Source: JAAYJT01 sp037445555 (GTDB taxonomy: Bacteria > Bacteroidota > Bacteroidia > Bacteroidales > JAAYJT01). From it: a DNA stretch of 64,000 nucleotides. The translations under genes and the position numbers were made by a program. Shown one piece after another: positions 62,043 through 64,000 of the stretch. Location of the stretch: assembly GCA_037445555.1 (NCBI GenBank), contig JBBIKG010000013.1, positions 1 through 64,000 on the forward strand, written 5' to 3'. Numbering within the stretch: position 1 is the stretch's first letter; each line of letters opens with the position of its first letter. The notes under the pieces were generated by a model, which ran no database searches, was not told the origin of the DNA, and saw only the letters and a program-made list of their open reading frames with translations.

Positions 62043-64000
62043 TCAGGATAATCCGATCCGGTATGAAAGTTTAATTAGGAAAATGTTCTGAGGATAGATG
62101 TCGAAAAGTGCCCGGGCATCGCCTGGCAGGTCAAATGCGCCATCGGTAAAATAATTGTTGCGCCCCTGCGACCATACTAAAAACAGCGTCGATCCAGGTC
62201 TGTATTCCCACCGAAGCACCAGGTTCGATAAAAAAGCCAATGCTTTATAATCAGGATTTCTGATAGTATAGTCTGTCAATCCATCTCGGTTTTCATCAAT
62301 TTGATACTGTTGAGAGCCTGATTGAAACACAACCTGATTGCCGGAAAGGGTTTTAAACCTGTTCGCGTATTTGTTGGCACCGGGCTCGGTTATGTATTTG
62401 AATTCGCTGTATTTGCCGGTGCTAATAAATGGTTGTCCCCAGTACTGTATGCTTAAGTCGGGAGTGAGGTTGAGATTTGCCCGGAGCGACAAGCTCAGCG
62501 TTTGCTGGTCTATTTTTGCATTCAGGTACCTCTTGCCCAAAGGGGTGTCAAGATTCGAAACAAACTGAAGATTATTTTTACTCTCGCTGTATTGCGGATT
62601 CAGCGAGAAACTGACTGATGGAAGAGGTCTGTATGTTAGCCCAGCATAAATATTTCGCGAAAAAGAGTGATTACTTGCCCCCTTCTGAATGGTCCAGCCT
62701 GCATTGATGCGAAGTTTCTTGCGGCTATCAGTCCCGAAGTTCAGCCAGTTATTGATGGCCGCAGGCAGGTAAAGCATTGGCCCCCCCCTAAGAGCTGAGC
62801 TCGACCATGTTGCCCCTTGCATATTGATGCCGGTACCAAAGCTCCAGTAGTTTTTGAATTGAATGTTGGCGTTGAAATTTCCGCCCGGTTGTCTTAATTT
62901 CCCTGAAAAATCCCACACAGTCCATTGGTTTGCATTAATACGCCAGCTAAGGACGAAGCCTTTGGGCTGTGTTTCGCGATATCCGAGATAACCGACCTGC
63001 AAAATTTCATCCGCGCTACGTACAAAACCGATATCATTCAGCTCCAGTCCGGGTGATTTCCATTCAATAAAACCACCGAACTGTAATTTCGAATTACCGC
63101 CTTTCCATAATTCGATAGCGCCGCCATGGCCTGATAGTGATGTTCGTGTTGAATCCAACGAAACATGATCTGCGTCAGGGCGTTGATAATACCGGGCCGG
63201 TGACCGCTGGGTGCGGACCAGGGCAAGGCTGTCGCCGCCGACATGGCTAAACACCAGCCTGACACGCAATGTATATGTTTTATCTTTCCAGTTATACTCG
63301 AAATCGCCACCGCCGGTATAGGCCGCGCGATGTAAAAAACGAAGGCTGGCGTCATTCAGATCGCGGTTTACAGCAGTAAGCATACCTCCGATGATAGTGT
63401 TCCCCTTGTTAAAATCTTTTGACACACGGGCGGCAAAATAGTTTGTTAACGGCTCTACCTGCTTATGGCTGCGCAATCCATCACTATCAAGTTCAGCGAA
63501 CTCTCTTGAGGTAAGGCTTTCCATAATTCCAATGGACACTCCTCGGTCAGTTTTTCCGGTAAGTTTCGCGGCGCCGATAATGGTTGTGTTGATTGGGGTT
63601 TTTATAAACTGTCCTGAACCGACTCCCGGATTATATTGCGGCCTGCGGCCTATGCGCCTAGAATAGAAAAGATTCTCTGCAGCCCCGTCGCCATCGCCCG
63701 GCTGAAGGTTAAAGTTCATAATATTTCGTCCTTCAATAAAAAAAGGACGTTTTTCCTCAAAAAATGTTTCATACGCCGATAAATTCACCACCGACGGATC
63801 GGCTTCCACCTGCCCAAAATCAGGGTTCACACTAAGGTCGAGAGTTAGATTGTTTGTCAGGCCAATTTTTGCATCCAGGCCTCCGTTCAGCATTTGCGAA
63901 GCACCTGTCCTGAAAGGATTTGCAGGAATTTTTTCGTACTTTTCGGCTTGTGCCAGGCCATAGGGCGTAATGTCAAACTGTTTTTTCGGGGCGATGTTGC
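62043..64000 (-). CDS. DUF5916 outer-membrane protein, C-terminal part (5' end outside window)
   Basis: 652 or more residues; the frame continues through the right edge, so the first ATG at 63893 is internal. The segment starts with TPYGLAQAEKYEKIPANPFR and then LDAKIGLTNNLTLDLSVNPD, FGQVEADPSVVNLSAYETFF, EEKRPFFIEGRNIMNF, the hallmark of DUF5916 proteins. Most of the rest is a large beta-barrel (repeated aromatic strand ends such as YLGYRETQPKG, NWLNFGTDSRKK). The missing N-terminus normally carries a CBM9-like domain. Function unknown; probably an outer-membrane transporter or sugar-responsive protein. A run of eight Gs on the coding strand (62788-62781) is in frame here. Confidence 0.88.
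   Translation of the reverse strand, partial: NIAPKKQFDITPYGLAQAEKYEKIPANPFRTGASQMLNGGLDAKIGLTNNLTLDLSVNPDFGQVEADPSVVNLSAYETFFEEKRPFFIEGRNIMNFNLQPGDGDGAAENLFYSRRIGRRPQYNPGVGSGQFIKTPINTTIIGAAKLTGKTDRGVSIGIMESLTSREFAELDSDGLRSHKQVEPLTNYFAARVSKDFNKGNTIIGGMLTAVNRDLNDASLRFLHRAAYTGGGDFEYNWKDKTYTLRVRLVFSHVGGDSLALVRTQRSPARYYQRPDADHVSLDSTRTSLSGHGGAIELWKGGNSKLQFGGFIEWKSPGLELNDIGFVRSADEILQVGYLGYRETQPKGFVLSWRINANQWTVWDFSGKLRQPGGNFNANIQFKNYWSFGTGINMQGATWSSSALRGGPMLYLPAAINNWLNFGTDSRKKLRINAGWTIQKGASNHSFSRNIYAGLTYRPLPSVSFSLNPQYSESKNNLQFVSNLDTPLGKRYLNAKIDQQTLSLSLRANLNLTPDLSIQYWGQPFISTGKYSEFKYITEPGANKYANRFKTLSGNQVVFQSGSQQYQIDENRDGLTDYTIRNPDYKALAFLSNLVLRWEYRPGSTLFLVWSQGRNNYFTDGAFDLPGDARALFDIYPQNIFLIKLSYRIGLS

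Noticed and set aside
1..64000. CRISPR arrays, insertion sequences, prophage or integrative element
   Set aside because: No regularly spaced repeats, transposase, integrase or terminal inverted repeats were seen anywhere in the window.

Overview
The window is ordinary chromosomal DNA from a member of the Bacteroidota, most likely a Bacteroidales-like environmental lineage. The evidence is a set of lineage-typical genes (GldB next to NAD synthetase, a DUF4270 lipoprotein, DUF3857/transglutaminase proteins, a two-helix HU/SPOR protein, a DUF5916 outer-membrane protein, a GH3-family protein, a bacterial alpha-2-macroglobulin) and the recurrent -7 promoter motif TAnnTTTG close upstream of many starts. 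No phage, integrase, insertion sequence or CRISPR array was seen. Only one tRNA, Leu(CAA), was found, and no rRNA. Genes are tightly packed on both strands.

Layout. 1-8.2 kb: the 3' end of an alpha-2-macroglobulin gene, an acetate-permease pair (ActP + DUF485), a hemolysin III-like membrane protein, two tandem DUF3857/transglutaminase proteins (the second apparently inactive), and a YegP-like protein with the best promoter of the window. 8.2-14 kb: a minus-strand run of two alpha-oxoamine synthases of the KBL type, a stand-alone acyl carrier protein, an AMP-forming acyl ligase and a holo-ACP synthase; it looks like a small carrier-protein-dependent pathway and is the least explained region. 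14-22 kb: mnmA, a gene-poor stretch, an ECF sigma factor with a PepSY-like protein, then an envelope locus (helical lipoprotein, two L,D-transpeptidases, one anchored protein) facing pgk. 22-27 kb: two catabolic pairs, a methionine/glutamine-type aminotransferase overlapping an omega-amidase, and isoaspartyl dipeptidase followed by a lipoprotein cyanophycinase.

27-44 kb: galM, a long PurF-like amidotransferase, HIT and GreA, a Rieske-like lipoprotein with altered ligands, ahcY, and a 1077-residue oxidoreductase that fuses modules normally encoded by separate hcnABC or proline-dehydrogenase genes. A glycogen-synthase N-domain protein, a DUF4270 lipoprotein, glmS, a C-terminal processing protease and tRNA-Leu follow. 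44-57.8 kb: a second ECF sigma factor coupled to a glycosyltransferase, tgt (with its zinc cysteines replaced), an LptF/G permease, ispE, GH3, a deoxynucleoside kinase, kdsB, HU/SPOR, trmB, an alkyltransferase-like protein, an Mrp ATPase, an Nfu protein and nadE. 57.8-64 kb: an outer-membrane barrel, GldB, a coiled-coil lipoprotein, a decayed duplicate of the end of the DUF5916 gene, a BON-LysM protein, dodecin, and the DUF5916 gene itself, which runs off the right edge.

All calls are from reading the sequence and from memory of families. No database search was run. Starts were moved downstream of the longest open frame where a -7 motif, signal peptide or family length required it.
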